A stretch of 64,000 bases of DNA from positions 61,647 to 125,646 of the forward strand of contig MU619277.1 of NCBI GenBank assembly GCA_025201805.1, given 5' to 3'. Below are positions 1-12,895 of this stretch, piece by piece. This DNA is from Parasitella parasitica. Lineage: Eukaryota > Mucoromycota > Mucoromycetes > Mucorales > Mucoraceae. The position numbers and the translations under genes were made by a program. The notes beneath the pieces are model-generated. The model was not told the DNA's origin, ran no database searches, and was given only the letters and a program-made list of their open reading frames with translations. Each line of letters opens with the position of its first letter. Position 1 is the first letter of the stretch.

Positions 1-67
1 TCCAAATCATCCGCATCGCTGCATTGAAGAGAAACAGAGTTTTCTCCTGTCACTGTAAACGCTGCAG

Positions 68-441
68 TCTTTTTCTGACCGAGTGGTCGTGCTTTATCGT
101 TCGGTGTATCAGTATTTTGGGTTTATTTTCTCAAATCTTGCTGTATATCAGCACTCGGTTTATAAACCAACACAATATAGCTTTTACAAATGGAGCAAAG
201 ATCGCAAAGCAGAGCGTTGGAACCCATTGGGATCCAGTATGAACAGAGTATTTTGCTGGTTATATAATACATTTCAGTGCATTATTTCGAAAATTGCGAG
301 CAACTAGGACCGGACGGATTTTATCAAGCACCTGTAGACAAAGAAAATCGAGCACTCACATCGATTAAAAAGATTAGGCATAAACAAGGAGTAGCATTGA
401 CCAAAGATGTCATTTGTATAAATAAAAGGACAATAGGCTGA
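68..441 (+). CDS. 3' part of an unrecognised protein gene (two exons seen)
   Basis: Two open segments, 68-236 and 278-441, join in phase across a GT-AG intron (237-277) and end at TGA 439-441. The product reads like real protein: an aromatic-rich first part with YKWSKDRKAERWNPLG, then NCEQLGPDGFYQAP and a basic KKIRHKQG stretch. A CAG acceptor at 65-67 precedes the first segment, and an in-frame TAA at 56-58 lies just before it, so more exons should exist upstream, outside the window. I do not recognise the family. The call rests on protein-like composition and splice phase only, and a decayed fragment is also possible. Confidence 0.35.
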
Positions 442-1736
442 ATTAGGCATTTCTTGTTTACGAATACATGTAATTTTCACATTCAGTGTGTCATGTAAGT
501 ATCTTATTAGGCTTCTTTTTCATTGTATGTAAAGAGTGCGGCACTTATCTAAATGTGCTCATCTATAATAACCCCCCCCCCCTTTTTTTTTCAAGATGTC
601 TTACATTATTCTAAACCTAATTGAATAACAAGATTGATTTGTTATATATATACAAGACGTCATATATATTGCGACACTACTACTGTAGTTGATGACATTT
701 GGATAACAAGGGACATACAAAGACCTTCTAGTTACAGACATAACCTATTTTTTAAAATAATTCCAGCAGATTCACGCTATCGAAAATGCAGTGTTTTTTT
801 TACAGTGATACCGATAAAAGAGCTCAACTAACGAGACGTATATATATTTATAGTTGAATCGCATGGCACCGATACAATTTCATCTACAACTGCCTAAATG
901 TACATTTGGAACTTTTTTATCGTTTTGTTTCTATTTTGCACATAATGCACTAATTTATAGCATATACGATCTTTCCAAAGTACACGCCTTACAGGAAGAA
1001 TCGTCTTTGCCGAATTACTCAGTTTAGCACATGATGTATTTTGATCATATGAAGACCGGCACATGTATCAAAAGGGATTACTTGTCGCGCATCTTGTGCC
1101 AAGTGGAAGCGATTCATCATTGAAGCATGTACATTTTACATCTGCACAGAGTTGGCTGTATCTTGGTAGATATTGTAAAGGCGCAAATAGTAAATCATCT
1201 GTTTTCCGCAACCATATTTAACTGTTTCCTGAAAGACCATTTCATTGTTTAGCATCACACTATACCAAAAAACCAGGACACTATTGCAAATATGCAGATC
1301 TCGACAAGAACACGAAAAACCGCAGCATGTCTCTAATATAAGCATTTTTCTTTATTATCTGATATTAAGCCCTGGCTATATGCTACAAATGACTCATGAG
1401 AGTGCTCTGCACTGATAAAACGACGTTTATTTGCTGCTTCTAGTAGACTGACGCCGCCACTAGCTGATTAATGCTCATTTTGATGTGGGGAGGGAGGGGG
1501 GGGGGGAGGAGAGGAGAGGAGAGTTTTTTTTTATCATTTTAGCACGACTGAAAGCTCACCCAAAAGGGCCTACAATTTGCGTAAAGTTTCTGGTAGTTAT
1601 TCTGCATAATATCCATCTGGAAACAGCAATGCGAGGAACACCCATATTCCTGTAGCGCGCAAATACCGGGGGCTGGATTAAACTTTTTTATTCCTTCTTT
1701 TTCTTGTCCTCTTTCCATCTCGTTCCCTTTCAACAA
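442..1736. other. Intergenic, no gene recognised
   Basis: AT-rich spacer upstream of the prolyl-tRNA synthetase gene. It holds a C11/T9 tract at 572-591 and a G-rich purine tract at about 1487-1521. The few short open frames lack splice-consistent extensions and look non-coding. Confidence 0.5.
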
Positions 1737-3657
1737 ATGTTGCGCAATCAACGGTACTGCGCACTACAGTTCAAACGCTTTTTCACTCTCGATGTAAGTC
1801 TCGGCATCAAGCTCTCCAGCTTGTTTTTAACAAAACCCTATCCCTGTCCAGGGACGCAATCGATTGTCCAACAAGTTTATGCCTGCCACCAAAGACAAGC
1901 CGTCAAACTCAGCGGATAGTTCTAGCCATCAGATGTTGCTAAAAGCAGGATTTGTTCGACAGGTAACGGCCGTTAATCAGCGAAAAAGTGCTTTGTTTGT
2001 TTTAACGGCACGTTTTGCAGAGTGGTGCTGGCATCTACTCTTTGCTGCCTTTAGGGTTGCGCACAGTAGAAAAGATCGAGCGCATTATTGACGCCGAGAT
2101 GCAGGCTATCGGAAGCGAGAAGCTGTCTCTTCCTATGCTGCTCAATCCCGACGCTTGGAAAAAAACAGGCCGCTGGGACGGCTCCAAAGGCGAGGTAAGA
2201 AAGATCCCGCTCTAAAAATCCGTGCATGACAAGACAAACTCATAGGACATTGACAACAGTTCTTTCGTTTGCAAGACAGAAAAGAATCCGACCTCTTGCT
2301 AGCGCCCACTCACGAGGAGGAAATCACTCAGCTAGTAGCGGCACAGCTCCAATCACTCAAACAGCTGCCGATACGTTTATATCAGATTGGGCGAAAATAC
2401 CGGGATGAACTTCGGCCTCGCGCTGGGCTACTGCGGGGAAGAGAATTCATCATGAAAGATTTATATTCGTTCGACGCCACACAACAAGACGCCTTTGTCA
2501 CTTACGAACAAGTTGCACAGGCCTACCGCAATATATTTGAAAAGATGGGTGTTCCATTTGTCATCGCTGAGGCAGACAGCGGCAACATTGGCGGGTCGAA
2601 ATCGCACGAGTACCATTTGATCTCGCCGGTGGGCGAGGACACCTTATTGACTTGTGCCGGATGTGGATATACAGCGAACGAGGAACTGGCAGTAGGCAGT
2701 TTACACCAGCTTTACACGGACCATCATACCGCTTTGATAGATTCAGTGCAGCTGCGCAATGCCGACACCACGGTTGTGTCATACACGGCAACCAATGTAG
2801 CCGAAGATGGCGTTGTGGAAGGTCTCGCTGCCATCTTTACACCGCCTCAGCGCGATGCCAACATCCTCAAGGTACAGACACAGCTGAGCAAGTACCTCAA
2901 GCGCCAGAAGCAAATGAGCGAAAGAGCAACAATAGACATGGAGGTTGTGCCAAAGGCCAAGGCTGAGGCCATCGACCTTGCCGCCATCCGTCACTTGCAT
3001 GCTTTCATCGACGACGCACTGGAGCTAAATTTACAAGCGAGTGAGCAGCTGACAATCCATCCACAAGACCATTTTCGAATAGCCAAGGAAGGCGACCACT
3101 GTGCATTGTGCACAGGGAAAAGCAGCAAATTAAGCAGCGTCAAGGCGATCGAATGTGGTCACACGTTCTATCTTGGCACAAAGTATTCGAGTGTGCTGGA
3201 TTGCGGGTTCCGCGAGGGCGGCAAAAAGGGGGACGTGGTGCCGGCTGAAATGGGGTGCTATGGCATTGGCATCACACGTCTCTTGGCAGCTGTTGCTGAG
3301 GCGCGCTATGATGCAAAAGGCATTGCTTGGCCGAAACGACTGGCGCCCTACAGTCTATGCATTGTGCCTACGGATGATAGAAAGCAAGAGTTCAAGGACA
3401 TTGCTAATCAGATCTACGACTCGCTTGGCGGACTCCTCGACGGCGATGTGGTCATTGATGATCGCCGCCTAGGCTTTGGAGCCAAGATGAAAGATGCCGA
3501 GCTGGTGGGTTATCCTTACACTGTTATAGTGGGGCCCAAATCACTGCAGCCGGAGCAGCCCCAGCTGGAAATCCATCAGCGCATCCAACACCAAGACAGC
3601 AAAAAGACCACCATAGAGTTGAAAGATTTACAGCATAGAATGTTTATTAAAGATTAA
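1737..3657 (+). CDS. AIM10: Prolyl-tRNA synthetase, bacterial type, probably mitochondrial
   Basis: Charges tRNA-Pro with proline; the bacterial-like form implies mitochondrial translation. Four exons in phase: 1737-1793, 1876-1962, 2021-2194, 2260-3657 (571 aa). The first exon encodes a short Arg/Phe-rich leader (MLRNQRYCALQFKRFF) fitting a mitochondrial presequence, which is why this start was chosen. Class II core: SSHQMLLKAGFVRQ, then motif 1 around IYSLLPLG, APTHEEEIT, motif 2 RDELRPRAGLLRGREF with MKDLYSF, then NIGGSKSHEYH and an inserted region with paired cysteines (CAGCG, CALC). Motif 3 is in GCYGIGITRLLAA, and an anticodon-binding fold starts near CIVPTDD. Its stop lies 37 bp from the stop of the convergent SYLF gene. 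The family assignment is firm; mitochondrial targeting is inferred from the leader and from the bacterial-type sequence. Confidence 0.92.
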
Positions 3658-3694
3658 ACAATATAAAAGAATAGAGTGTATTTATATACAAAAG

Positions 3695-4712
3695 TTAATA
3701 AGGGTCACGGCTCTCGGCCTTTTGAATTGTAGCATACAGGACATTTGCATCGGCAGGTGGATCAACTTCGCCTCTTAGCAAAGCAGCAGCACGAATAGGT
3801 TTGCCGTAGAACTTTTCGTTTGCCTTTTGCAATTCCAGCAAGCCTGTGCCTTCAATCGACATGCCAGCAAACAAGCCCTTTGATTTAGTGTAAGAAAACA
3901 CAGGCGCCACCTTTTTGTCTCTGATGTCGCCTGCAATAGAAGCTTCCCCGCCAGCACCGATGGGGCCAGCACTGACGCTTAGATTACCTCCCAATGTTAG
4001 ATTTCCGCCTTGAGAGAAAGCGCGCACAGCCTCATCACTGTTCAAGATCAGGACAAAGTCAGTGATATCAGCACCAATCTGTGCACCAAAGCCTACGCCG
4101 CCAGTTGCAATGGCTGTAGGGGCGCTCCATTTACCGTCAGGCAGTTTGGCGACTACAATACCGCTGCCAGCACGCCCGCTCCATAAAAAGCCAGCCTTGA
4201 CGACAGTGAAGATAGCAAGTCCTTTTGCTTCTTTGATGACTGAAACAGGAATAATTGTATCAAATCCATTTTCAATCTCTTCTTTAACTGAAACATAACA
4301 TGAGGGGGGGGGGGGAAGAGGGCTGTTGGTGGATGCTCACATTTTATGCAACACATGAAACGAAAAACTTACTAATGAACTGCTCCAAGATGCGAGACGC
4401 TTTCTGACATTCTTCGCCAAGACTTCCAGGAATGGGGCTGTTAAACTTGGGCCCACTTTGAGCTAGACGATGGTACATGATTCTATGTTGGTTTATACAG
4501 AATCTAGTCTTGTTTTCTACACTTACTTGCAGATGCTGCCATGTCGCCGATTTGACGAGACGCCTGCTGGCCAAACGTCGATGCGCCTATGCTTACCAGT
4601 CAACAACAACAACAACCACAGCACTAACAAAATATGGCTCCAAGAGAGACAAATCAAACTTACTTGATGCAGCGCGAGATGCTTGTTCTTTGAAACGATC
4701 AAACATGGACAT
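3695..4712 (-). CDS. YSC84: SYLF-domain protein (Ysc84/SH3YL1 family)
   Basis: The SYLF domain binds phosphoinositide membranes and, in Ysc84/SH3YL1, links to actin at endocytic sites. Exons on the minus strand: 4712-4664, 4586-4527, 4462-4373, 4287-3695; 263 aa with consistent phase. The family signature is complete: NSPIPGSLGEECQKASRIL, VIKEAKGLAIFTVVKAGFLW, GRAGSGIVVAKLPDGKWSAP, ATGGVGFGAQIGADITDFV, NLTLGGNLSVSAGPIG, FSYTKSKGLFAGMSIEG and the closing FYG. The N terminus (MFDRFKEQASRAA) is a likely amphipathic helix. No SH3 domain follows, so unlike yeast Ysc84 this is a SYLF-only form, as in many fungal homologues. The intron before the last exon carries a C12 run on the sense strand in its polypyrimidine tract. 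Confidence 0.9.
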
Positions 4713-4911
4713 TTTCTTGTTATTTTTTTTTTTTTTAATAGTTGTGATGAACAAAAGCGAAAAAGGGAAAAACAAAAAGAAAAAAAAACCCCCCAAGAGT
4801 TTCTTTTATACAAATGATACACACACTCTGACACTACATCATACATTACACAATTTATGCTACACAACAGAGAATCACATGTGTGAAAGGTGTATTACAA
4901 CAAGGTTATTT

Positions 4912-6601
4912 TTAATGAAACCAAGCAAGCTTATGGATATCGTTTAGCGAGATTCGCTTGGCAGGGTCTCTTTCTAAAATTGCTTGGACAACGAGCTTGG
5001 CCTCTGTCGAAATAATGCAATCCTGCGGCCATTTCACTTCGGCTCGAACGATGCGGTAAAACAGCTGAGACACTCTCTCACCCTTGCGTCGATCGTAACG
5101 GAATGGCAAATAGCCAACCAGCAGACTGTATAGAATAATGCCCAATGCCCATATATCTGTTTTCCGTCCATCGTAATCCTGCTGCTGTACAATCTCAGGC
5201 GCAGCATATTCTTCGCTTCCACATCTTGTAACTAGCAGCGGTGACTCGGGGTCGACCACACGGGCTAAACCAAAATCTGTAATTTTCAATATTTCTTGGT
5301 CGGATTGCTTATGGATCAAGATGTCTAACAAGAGGAGAGAATGTCAGTAACATTTCGCATGTGTACTTGGAACAAAGAAAAAACCCCCCCCCCCCTCTTA
5401 CTCTCTAGTTTGAGGTCTCGATGGACAATGTTGTGTTCGTGCAGATATTTGACAGCATTCAACAGCTGTAAAAACAGCGTTTTGACTTGCACCTCATCGA
5501 CGCTTGTGTTTGTCAGATTCAACTGATGGTGCATTTTCTGCACAAAGTCAAACAGCTCGCCGCCCTCTACGTATTCCAGCACTATGCACATCATCTGCTC
5601 TGTTTCCATGGTTGCTTCGAGACGAACAATGTTGAGATGGTCGATGAAATTCAATATTCCCACTTCCCTTTCTATGCTGGATCTCACCCGGGGGTCGTCT
5701 AATAATTTGCCCTTTTGGATAGTCTTGATGGCGACAAGCTTGCCTTGTGAACTGGATGCTAAATAAACTCGGGAAAAGGCGCCCACGCCCAGCAGCTTGA
5801 CAATGTGGAAGCCTCCAATATTGCTGCCGACAATATCGATGCTCTCTGCTATCTGCGATGGTATTAGGGGTATCGTGTTGGGCTGGTCTCCAAGATTAGG
5901 CTGCTCTGATAAGGTTGGGATGGCTGTTGTCGGTGTGCCTGTAAAGCAAGATAGCACAGGGATGTCTTGCTTGATGTGTGTGGCACCTATGGCTGCAGGA
6001 GGAGGGAATACAAAGTGTTTGGTGGTGTTACTATTGGGCAGAGGTGTCGGTAAGCTGTTCAAGGTGTCTGTCTGCAAGTCTGGTGTCGTGGGAGAGGGTA
6101 ATGATGATTCTGTAGCATAGAGATGCTGTGGGATGGGCGATGGTGCAGGTGCCTGTGATGCCTGACGTGCAACCAATTGACGCAGGCGATTAGCATAGCT
6201 ATCATGATGATACAAGTCATCCTCTTTAAGCGTTGGTATGGATGATGTGGGCGATGACGGAGGCACACTTTGCCTTATAGAGATTTTGCGAGATATGGAG
6301 GGTGGTGGACGAGGTGTCTCGGATGACGTGTGAAAAAATGAGTTTGTCTTGCTTGTATCTGTGTTTATTTCTAGTGTGGGTGTGGGTCGACGATGATGAC
6401 CACTGCCACTACTACCAACTGCTGCAGTCTAAACAGGAATTAAGATCCCAACGTTGCGCAAGGAAATATAGCCTGATGCTTACCTGTTCTTGTTCTTGCT
6501 GCTTGTTGTGAGATGTGGTAATCTGAATAGACGTGGCCTAGCATTTTCATTGTTGACGTCCTTGTTTTATGCCAATTAAATTCATGCTGGCTACTTACCA
6601 T
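4912..6601 (-). CDS. Ser/Thr protein kinase with long Ser/Pro-rich N terminus
   Basis: Exons 6601-6599, 6522-6484, 6428-5402, 5324-4912 join in phase to 493 aa. The first 220 residues are low-complexity (Pro, Ser, Thr). The kinase domain follows: glycine loop LGVGAFSRV near residue 230, VAIK lysine near 249, HRDLKLEN near 350, DFG near 373, then APE, DIWALGIILYSLLVGYLPF, and the end near AKRISLNDI. The GILYSLLVGYLPF-type features and the compact length suggest a CAMK-like kinase, but no substrate can be named. The proposed initiator ATG lies alone at the end of a CT-rich leader, directly before a GTAAGT donor; a start in a later exon cannot be excluded. The gene is in tandem with the SYLF gene, about 200 bp apart, on the same strand. 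Confidence 0.85.
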
Positions 6602-6719
6602 GACGTGGAGCGTTGTAGATGTTGAAAGGCAAGAGGCAAATGGACCGACGGAGAGAGAAAAAGGACAGAAAGGAAGGGTTTGAAACAGAAAGATTTTCAA
6701 CTTGAACAATGGAAGCCAT

Positions 6720-9700
6720 GTTATTTCGAGTCACGTACAACCACACTGCACCAATAGTTGAATCCTCATTTTTTTACTCTTTGTAGCATATTAATAAACA
6801 TCAAACCGATTGGTCACAATCTCTCATTGCAATGATGACTAAAGAGCATTTATGCAAGCCAATTTGGCTATTCCTTATATATAGAATACTGCTTTGCTAT
6901 GAAAGCATACATTGATATCGAGTCATCTGTTAACATTACACATCTTCAATATTTATATCTAAAGCTCTAATTTTACTCAAGGCGCTGATTGCTACAGCAC
7001 TACCAAAGGTATTCATCATTCATAATAGGCCTCAATGCACTTGCATCATGTTCGCTATGAAATGTCCTTGATCTTGATGCATGGCCCGACGTAGTGAGGT
7101 CAACCACAACAGCATATTTATCTGGATCAAACCTTGCGTAGTGCTACCCCACTCCCCAATTATTCCTCATCATGCCATCAACTTGCTTTGTCGCACGAAT
7201 TTCCAGACGAGGCAGGCTCCTTGTGAAATGTCTATTATCAAGTTGGAGATGTATGCTGGTGCTCTTACACCCAGTTAAGACTATAACATCTGCTTTTCTG
7301 CATCCACATATATTCTTTGTGCAAGTGTCTACATAGGCACTTGGTACCATTCTTGAGACCCCAAAATCAGCCAAAAAAAAAGGCAAGCCATCTGGGATTC
7401 ATTCAGTGCATGATCCGTGGTACTGGATTTGGCTCTCAAACACGAAGATGTGCATTTTGACAGGACTAGTCTGAAACTGCTTGGAATACAAATGCCCTTT
7501 CATATCACACAACTTGTGAACTTGGGGGGGGGGGTTTGACTTTCAACAACAAGAAAATTAAATGGAGGCAAGGCGCTGCATCTACCAAATAGTTTAAATT
7601 GAATGCCATTTTTAGTCCTATTTCCATGGATTGTCATTCCATGGATGCAATTCCAAGGAGGATAATCTCAATACCGAGGCCTCCATATGCATAAAGTGGA
7701 ACACCTTACCACGCGTTTTTTTTTTTTTTTTTGCAGGTGGCATTTTGATTTTTTTACTGATTTACGGAGGATGAAGTGTGAGGAGTGTCTTTCGAAAAAT
7801 CACAACGACCTTACGCTTTCGAGGCTGAGAACATTAGATGCCTTGTCAGTTAAAGCTGTTAATGCAAAACTAGCGGTAGTTTTAAACATACAATACTTAC
7901 CTTTCTGTCTCTTTTGGTTTTATAGTCAACACAGAGCCAAAATGGTCATGGTTTCTAAAATAACAAAAAATAAGGAAGGTGAGGGGGGGGGGCAGACTTT
8001 AATTAATGCTTTGAATGCATTTTTGAGGCTATGAGAAGAGCCATGCTGCTAAAAAAAAACTCCCTCCCCATTAATTTATGAGGTTTCAAGGCGATGTTCA
8101 CCGTTTCTTGTGAATCCAACCTCAACAACGATATCTTCAATATCTACTTGTAGTGCACAACATGGAATTTTTTTTGTTTTCGAAATCTTGGCATGATGGA
8201 TATTATCGGGTATAATTCAATCCATAGAAGATTATTACAATCTTTTTATTTTTCCATGACACGGGCGTCAGTTCATTTATTAGCTGAGTTGACCTGTCAA
8301 AGTAGTTGCCTTCCAAAAAGAAGGCAAAGTGAGTTACATTAGCAACGGACAGAATTTTCTACGTTCAAAAATATTGCTGTCGTATCAAAATAAAGAAGCA
8401 AATCTTACGAGTTTTAAGATATAACTATTTCAAAAGTAGCTTAAATTGCATTTTGTGAAATAAGCTCATATATAGCTGACGGAAAATCAAGTATTACATA
8501 AATGTGGTACCAACTTAGAGCAGACTAATATGCTCTTTTGCTATAAACTGTAACTGGCAATCAAAACCTAATCTATTTGATAAGCAGTATATATTATAAT
8601 ACCCAGGAGTATATTTTTTCTTTGTGAAAAGGTACAGATGCATACGGAGCAACCAATCATGGCGCAAAACAAGTGAAAATCACATGTGTCACGGAAGTCT
8701 TTTACTAAAATATCGCTATCTTATCACCTTCCTTTTTCTGTAGGGTGATCCCTTATTATATGGGAGAAAAGACGCGACCTATTGAGCATCTTTGATGGAA
8801 TAAACGTTGCGTATATGATTACAAGGATTCCTTTCATGAAATAGCGCTTCCATTTTATTGTTGGGATCGCAATACCTTTTTGACTTACTACTGCTGTTAG
8901 CGAATAGCATCGAATAAATACAATGCAACAACATTCGAGCACACAACCGCATCTCAAACCCAGGATTAGATGTGTACAATAGTAGGCTGATTTTTCAAGT
9001 GAAATTTGAAACCTATTTATACATGCAACCCATCTTGATTGTTGTAATCATTTATCCGTTGGAAAGATCTAATGCGTATTTCGCCCAAAAATGTAAAGGG
9101 TAGTATGTTTATATGAATGTCTGCTAGTGATTCAGCCAACTATCAGCCATCCCGTATGAGGAGCCGTGGATCAATGCAATCCCACTTTCTTAGTACGAGT
9201 ACACCAAATGTTGTCCATGTGAGTCATTTCTTATCTTTGATCGGAGACTCTTAGGAAATCCCAGGAACCACAAATAAAATGGCTTGCACAAACAAATGCG
9301 CGCGCTTTGCATTGCAAATGCTTGATTTGCTCTATTTGTATCAACCCAAAAATAAACACGACAAACAAAAGAGGCCTGATTCATGCAAAACATGTGTGTA
9401 GTTGTATTTCGGAGATGATCGTAAAGAAACTAGGGCGAAAGATCAAAATAAGCAATTTGACAATATGTAGGCATTTAAGGTTTTCGAACCAATAATACGT
9501 TGGTGACCCCACAACTGAAGGTCTTATCTATACGCTTTAGCAGTCATTTCCGCCCATACGGCCAATTCAATGACATCTCCCCATCCCTGCTACCCTCCTT
9601 ATATTCTATGAATCATTTCATTCAATCTCACATCTCTTCTTCTTTTCTTTTCTTTTTCTTTTTTTCTTTTTTTTTTTTGTCTTTAACCTTTTCTTTTATA

Positions 9701-9724
9701 TTTTAATATAATTCAATTGCAAAT
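6720..9724. other. 3-kb AT-rich spacer, no gene recognised
   Basis: Lies between the kinase gene and glutamine synthetase, which point away from each other, so both promoters lie here. It contains G-runs at 7524-7534 and 7983-7992, a T-run near 7709-7725, and a CT-rich leader (9640-9700) just before the glutamine synthetase ATG. Short open frames have no convincing codon pattern. Nothing else was recognised. Confidence 0.5.
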
Positions 9725-12216
9725 ATGGCTCATCAAGCTCGTATCAACACTGTCGTGGAGTCTCTTACAAGAGGTCCCCGCAACGTCGTTTTCCCTCAGA
9801 AAAATGGCCAGGTGCAGCCTGTCTCGGAGATCTTTGGGCAAAATGTCTTTACACGTAGCGAAATGGCCAAGATGTTGCCCAAGCCAGTTTACAAGACCTT
9901 TGTCCAAACCTTGAAGGGTAAGAGCACCATTGACAAGGTCACTGCCGATGCCATTGCTCATGCCGCCAAGGTCTGGTCCATTGAGCGTGGTGCTACTCAT
10001 TTCACTCACTGGTTCCAGCCCTTGAATGACTCCACTGCTGAAAAGCACGATTCTTTTTTGACTCTCAAGTCTTCGTTTGTGGATGGCTCCGAGGTTGTAA
10101 GTATATTTCCTTTATTTTTGCAAATGCGTGATTTGACATGATCTAAATACAAACGTTAATGGAATCAAGGTTACTGCTATTGATACCTTCTCTGGCTCTC
10201 AATTGTTGCAATCGGAACCCGATGCTTCATCATTCCCTTCAGGTGGTATGCGTAGTACATTTGAAGCTCGTGGTTACACTGTTTGGGATACTAAGAGGTA
10301 ACAATGATATGGAGTNNNNNNNNNNTCACAACACTGGAGCAGCAAATTAACTTTTACATGAAAAAAAAAAAGCCCCATGTTTATCCAAGAAGGCCCTCAT
10401 GGTACCTCTGTTCTCTATATTCCCTCCGTATTCATCTCTTACAACGGCGAGGCTCTGGACGAAAAGTCAGTTCTTTTAAGATCTTCCGAGGCTTTGGAAA
10501 GAGTCGCCTTGGAAGTCCTTAATGTCATTGAACCCAAGGATTCTGGTAAGTGACAGGAAAAAAATAAAATAAAAAGGAGGTAGATAAAAGTCCGGTTTTA
10601 AATAATGCATTGTCAATGTAGACTCACGTTCTAAACTCGTCTACACTACCCTCGGAACTGAACAAGAGTACTTCTTGATTGATCGCTCGCTCTACACCCT
10701 TCGTCCTGATCTCAAGATTACTGGCCGTACCTTGATTGGCGGTCTCCCTCCCCGCCACCAGCAATTAGAGGACCATTATTTTGGCAAGATCCCCACTCGT
10801 GTATTGTCTGCCATCAGTGAATGCGAATTAGAGCTTGCCAAACTGGGTGTTCCCATCAAGACCCGCCATAACGAAGTCGCCCCCGCTCAATTCGAAGTTG
10901 CTCCCATCTTTGAGGAAGCTCTGTTGGCTGTCGATCACAATCTGTTGACCATGGATGTTTTGCATCGTGTCGCTCATCGTCACAAGCTCAAGGTTTTGTT
11001 CCATGAAAAGCCATTCCAAGGTGTAAATGGTTCCGGTAAGCATTGTAACTGGAGTATGTCTACCGATAATGGCGAAAACTTGTTGGATCCCTCAAGCACT
11101 CCCGAGACCAACTACCGTTTCTTGCTCTTTTTGGTCGCTACTCTCAAGGCTGTCTTGGATCATGGTGATCTTTTGCGCGCTGGTATTGCCTCTGCTTCCA
11201 ACGACCACCGTCTAGGTGCTCAAGAAGCTCCTCCTGGCATCATCTCTGCTTTCTTGGGTTCTCAATTGACCGAAGTTCTTGATTCTGTTGAGGAGGGTCG
11301 TGATGTCAACTACGGCGCTGCCGGCCTTGAGTTCCAGCACGTCCGTGTCAAGGGCACAGTTCTTGACTTGAAGGTTGCCAACTTGCCTCCCATCTCCCGT
11401 GATTTGACTGATCGTAACCGCACCTCTCCTTTTGCCTTCACCGGTAACAAGTTTGAGTTCCGTGCTGTTGGCTCCAAACAATCGCCCTCTTTCCCCATGA
11501 CCTTGCTGAACTCTGCTGTTGCCAAGGCATTGACCGAAGTTTTGGCTGATTTGAACGAAGCCAAGGGCGACAAGCCTGTAGCTTCCGAGGAGGACCAACT
11601 TCAAGTTATTCGCAAGTACATTAAATTGACCAAGTCTGTCCGCTTTGAGGGTGACAACTATTCCGATGAATGGGTCCAAGAAGCTGAGAAGCGTGGATTA
11701 GCAAACATTAAAAAGAGCCCTGATGCTTTCGTTCGTCTCTTGAGAAAAGAAAATGCAGATATGTTGAAGGAAATGGGTGTCTTTTCTGATGCTGAATTGA
11801 ACTCTCGTTACCATATTTTGGTTGAAAAGTATGCCAAGGATGTTACAATTGAAGCCCAAACCATGATTACCATGATTATCCAACAAGTCTTACCTGCTGC
11901 CTACGAATACAGACGCAATCTAGCTGAATCTGCCTCCTTCATGAAGACCGTTGGCGTTGAATCCTCTCCCGAGGTCGACTTGTTGAACGAATTAACTCCC
12001 ATTGTTGGCTCTCTGCAAAAAGACATCACTGCTCTCAAACACCTCATGGTCGATCTCCTCAACGTTGAGGACATTGTTGTGCTGGCTGACAGATGCTGCA
12101 ATGAGGTCCTCCCCAAAATGCAGGTCATTCGTGAGTTGGCTGACAAGCTGGAGCGCAACGTTGCTGACAAGTTGTGGCCTTTGCCCAAGTACACTGAATT
12201 GTTCTTGAACATCTAA
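9725..12216 (+). CDS. Glutamine synthetase type III
   Basis: Makes glutamine from glutamate, ammonia and ATP. Four exons: 9725-10096, 10170-10297, 10373-10545, 10622-12216 (755 aa), all phase-consistent. It is the long GSIII form, not the ~350-residue GSII usual in fungi. GSIII landmarks seen: [114 protein letters not shown] and a helical C-terminal region. The N-terminal part (residues 1-160) is also GSIII-like. Codon choice (Ctc, Gcc, Aag, Ggt rich) suggests strong expression, as does the CT-rich leader before the ATG. The second intron holds a 10-N assembly gap, so its true length is unknown, but the coding sequence is not affected. Confidence 0.95.
10316..10325. other. Assembly gap (10 N)
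   Basis: Ten N bases inside the second intron (10298-10372) of the glutamine synthetase gene. The flanking exons join in phase and in family order, so no coding sequence seems lost, but the joined contigs and gap size are unverified. Confidence 0.99.
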
Positions 12217-12895
12217 GTTGTGTGTTTTTTTTATTGTTACTATTTCTATCTACTTCATTTCATTCAATTATATATTTCCATGGTTTCTTCTGTTGTAAAC
12301 ATACAAACAAACAAAAAACAAAAAACAAAAAAAAAGAGAAAAAAGCAATTGCTTTTTTGTGTAGTAATAATAAATTCTAGTAGTATCGACTGCTCAAGCA
12401 AAAGCTGCTTGCAAAGCGTATATGCAAAAATATTCATTGTCAATCCTTTACTTGTTTAAAAATAGGATGTTTTGTATTTAATGCCGCAAAACTAAAATAC
12501 CAGGACAAAGACCAGGTTTTGTTCATTATACGAAAGCAAACTACCACAACAGTAACCACTCACTTTTACTCATGGCAGAAGCTTCCTTTGATGTTGCTAT
12601 GATACCGAAATGCGAAGATTTAATTTTAGCTACCGTTACAGTACAGTAAGTAGTGAGAATCGATCTGTTTGTGTCACAAGATTGCGTAGAAAGGACCTCT
12701 ATCATACAAAGTAGGAGGAGGAGGAGGGAATATTCGATCAGGAGCTAAATAGATGTTTAGGTGTTGATCCCCTTAAACTCATCCTTCTTCCCTTTTTTTT
12801 TGTCTCTCTCTCTCACTTTCACATCTCTATCTTTTTTTCTCTTGATCAAACATTGGTTAGCTTTCCTACGGCAAGATACATAATCATTTAAAAAA
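12217..12895. other. Intergenic: terminator of glutamine synthetase and promoter of the next gene
   Basis: T-rich and A-rich 3' flank (12224-12400) followed by a region with GGAGGAGGAGG near 12714 and a long CT-rich stretch at 12786-12845, a typical leader just before the ATG at 12896. No open frame of note. Confidence 0.5.

Noticed and set aside
7687-8034. 115-codon plus-strand frame
   Set aside because: Contains a long Phe run from a T-tract and a poly-Gly end from a G-run; composition is not protein-like.
11212-11679. 155-codon minus-strand frame inside glutamine synthetase
   Set aside because: Antisense shadow of a codon-biased exon.
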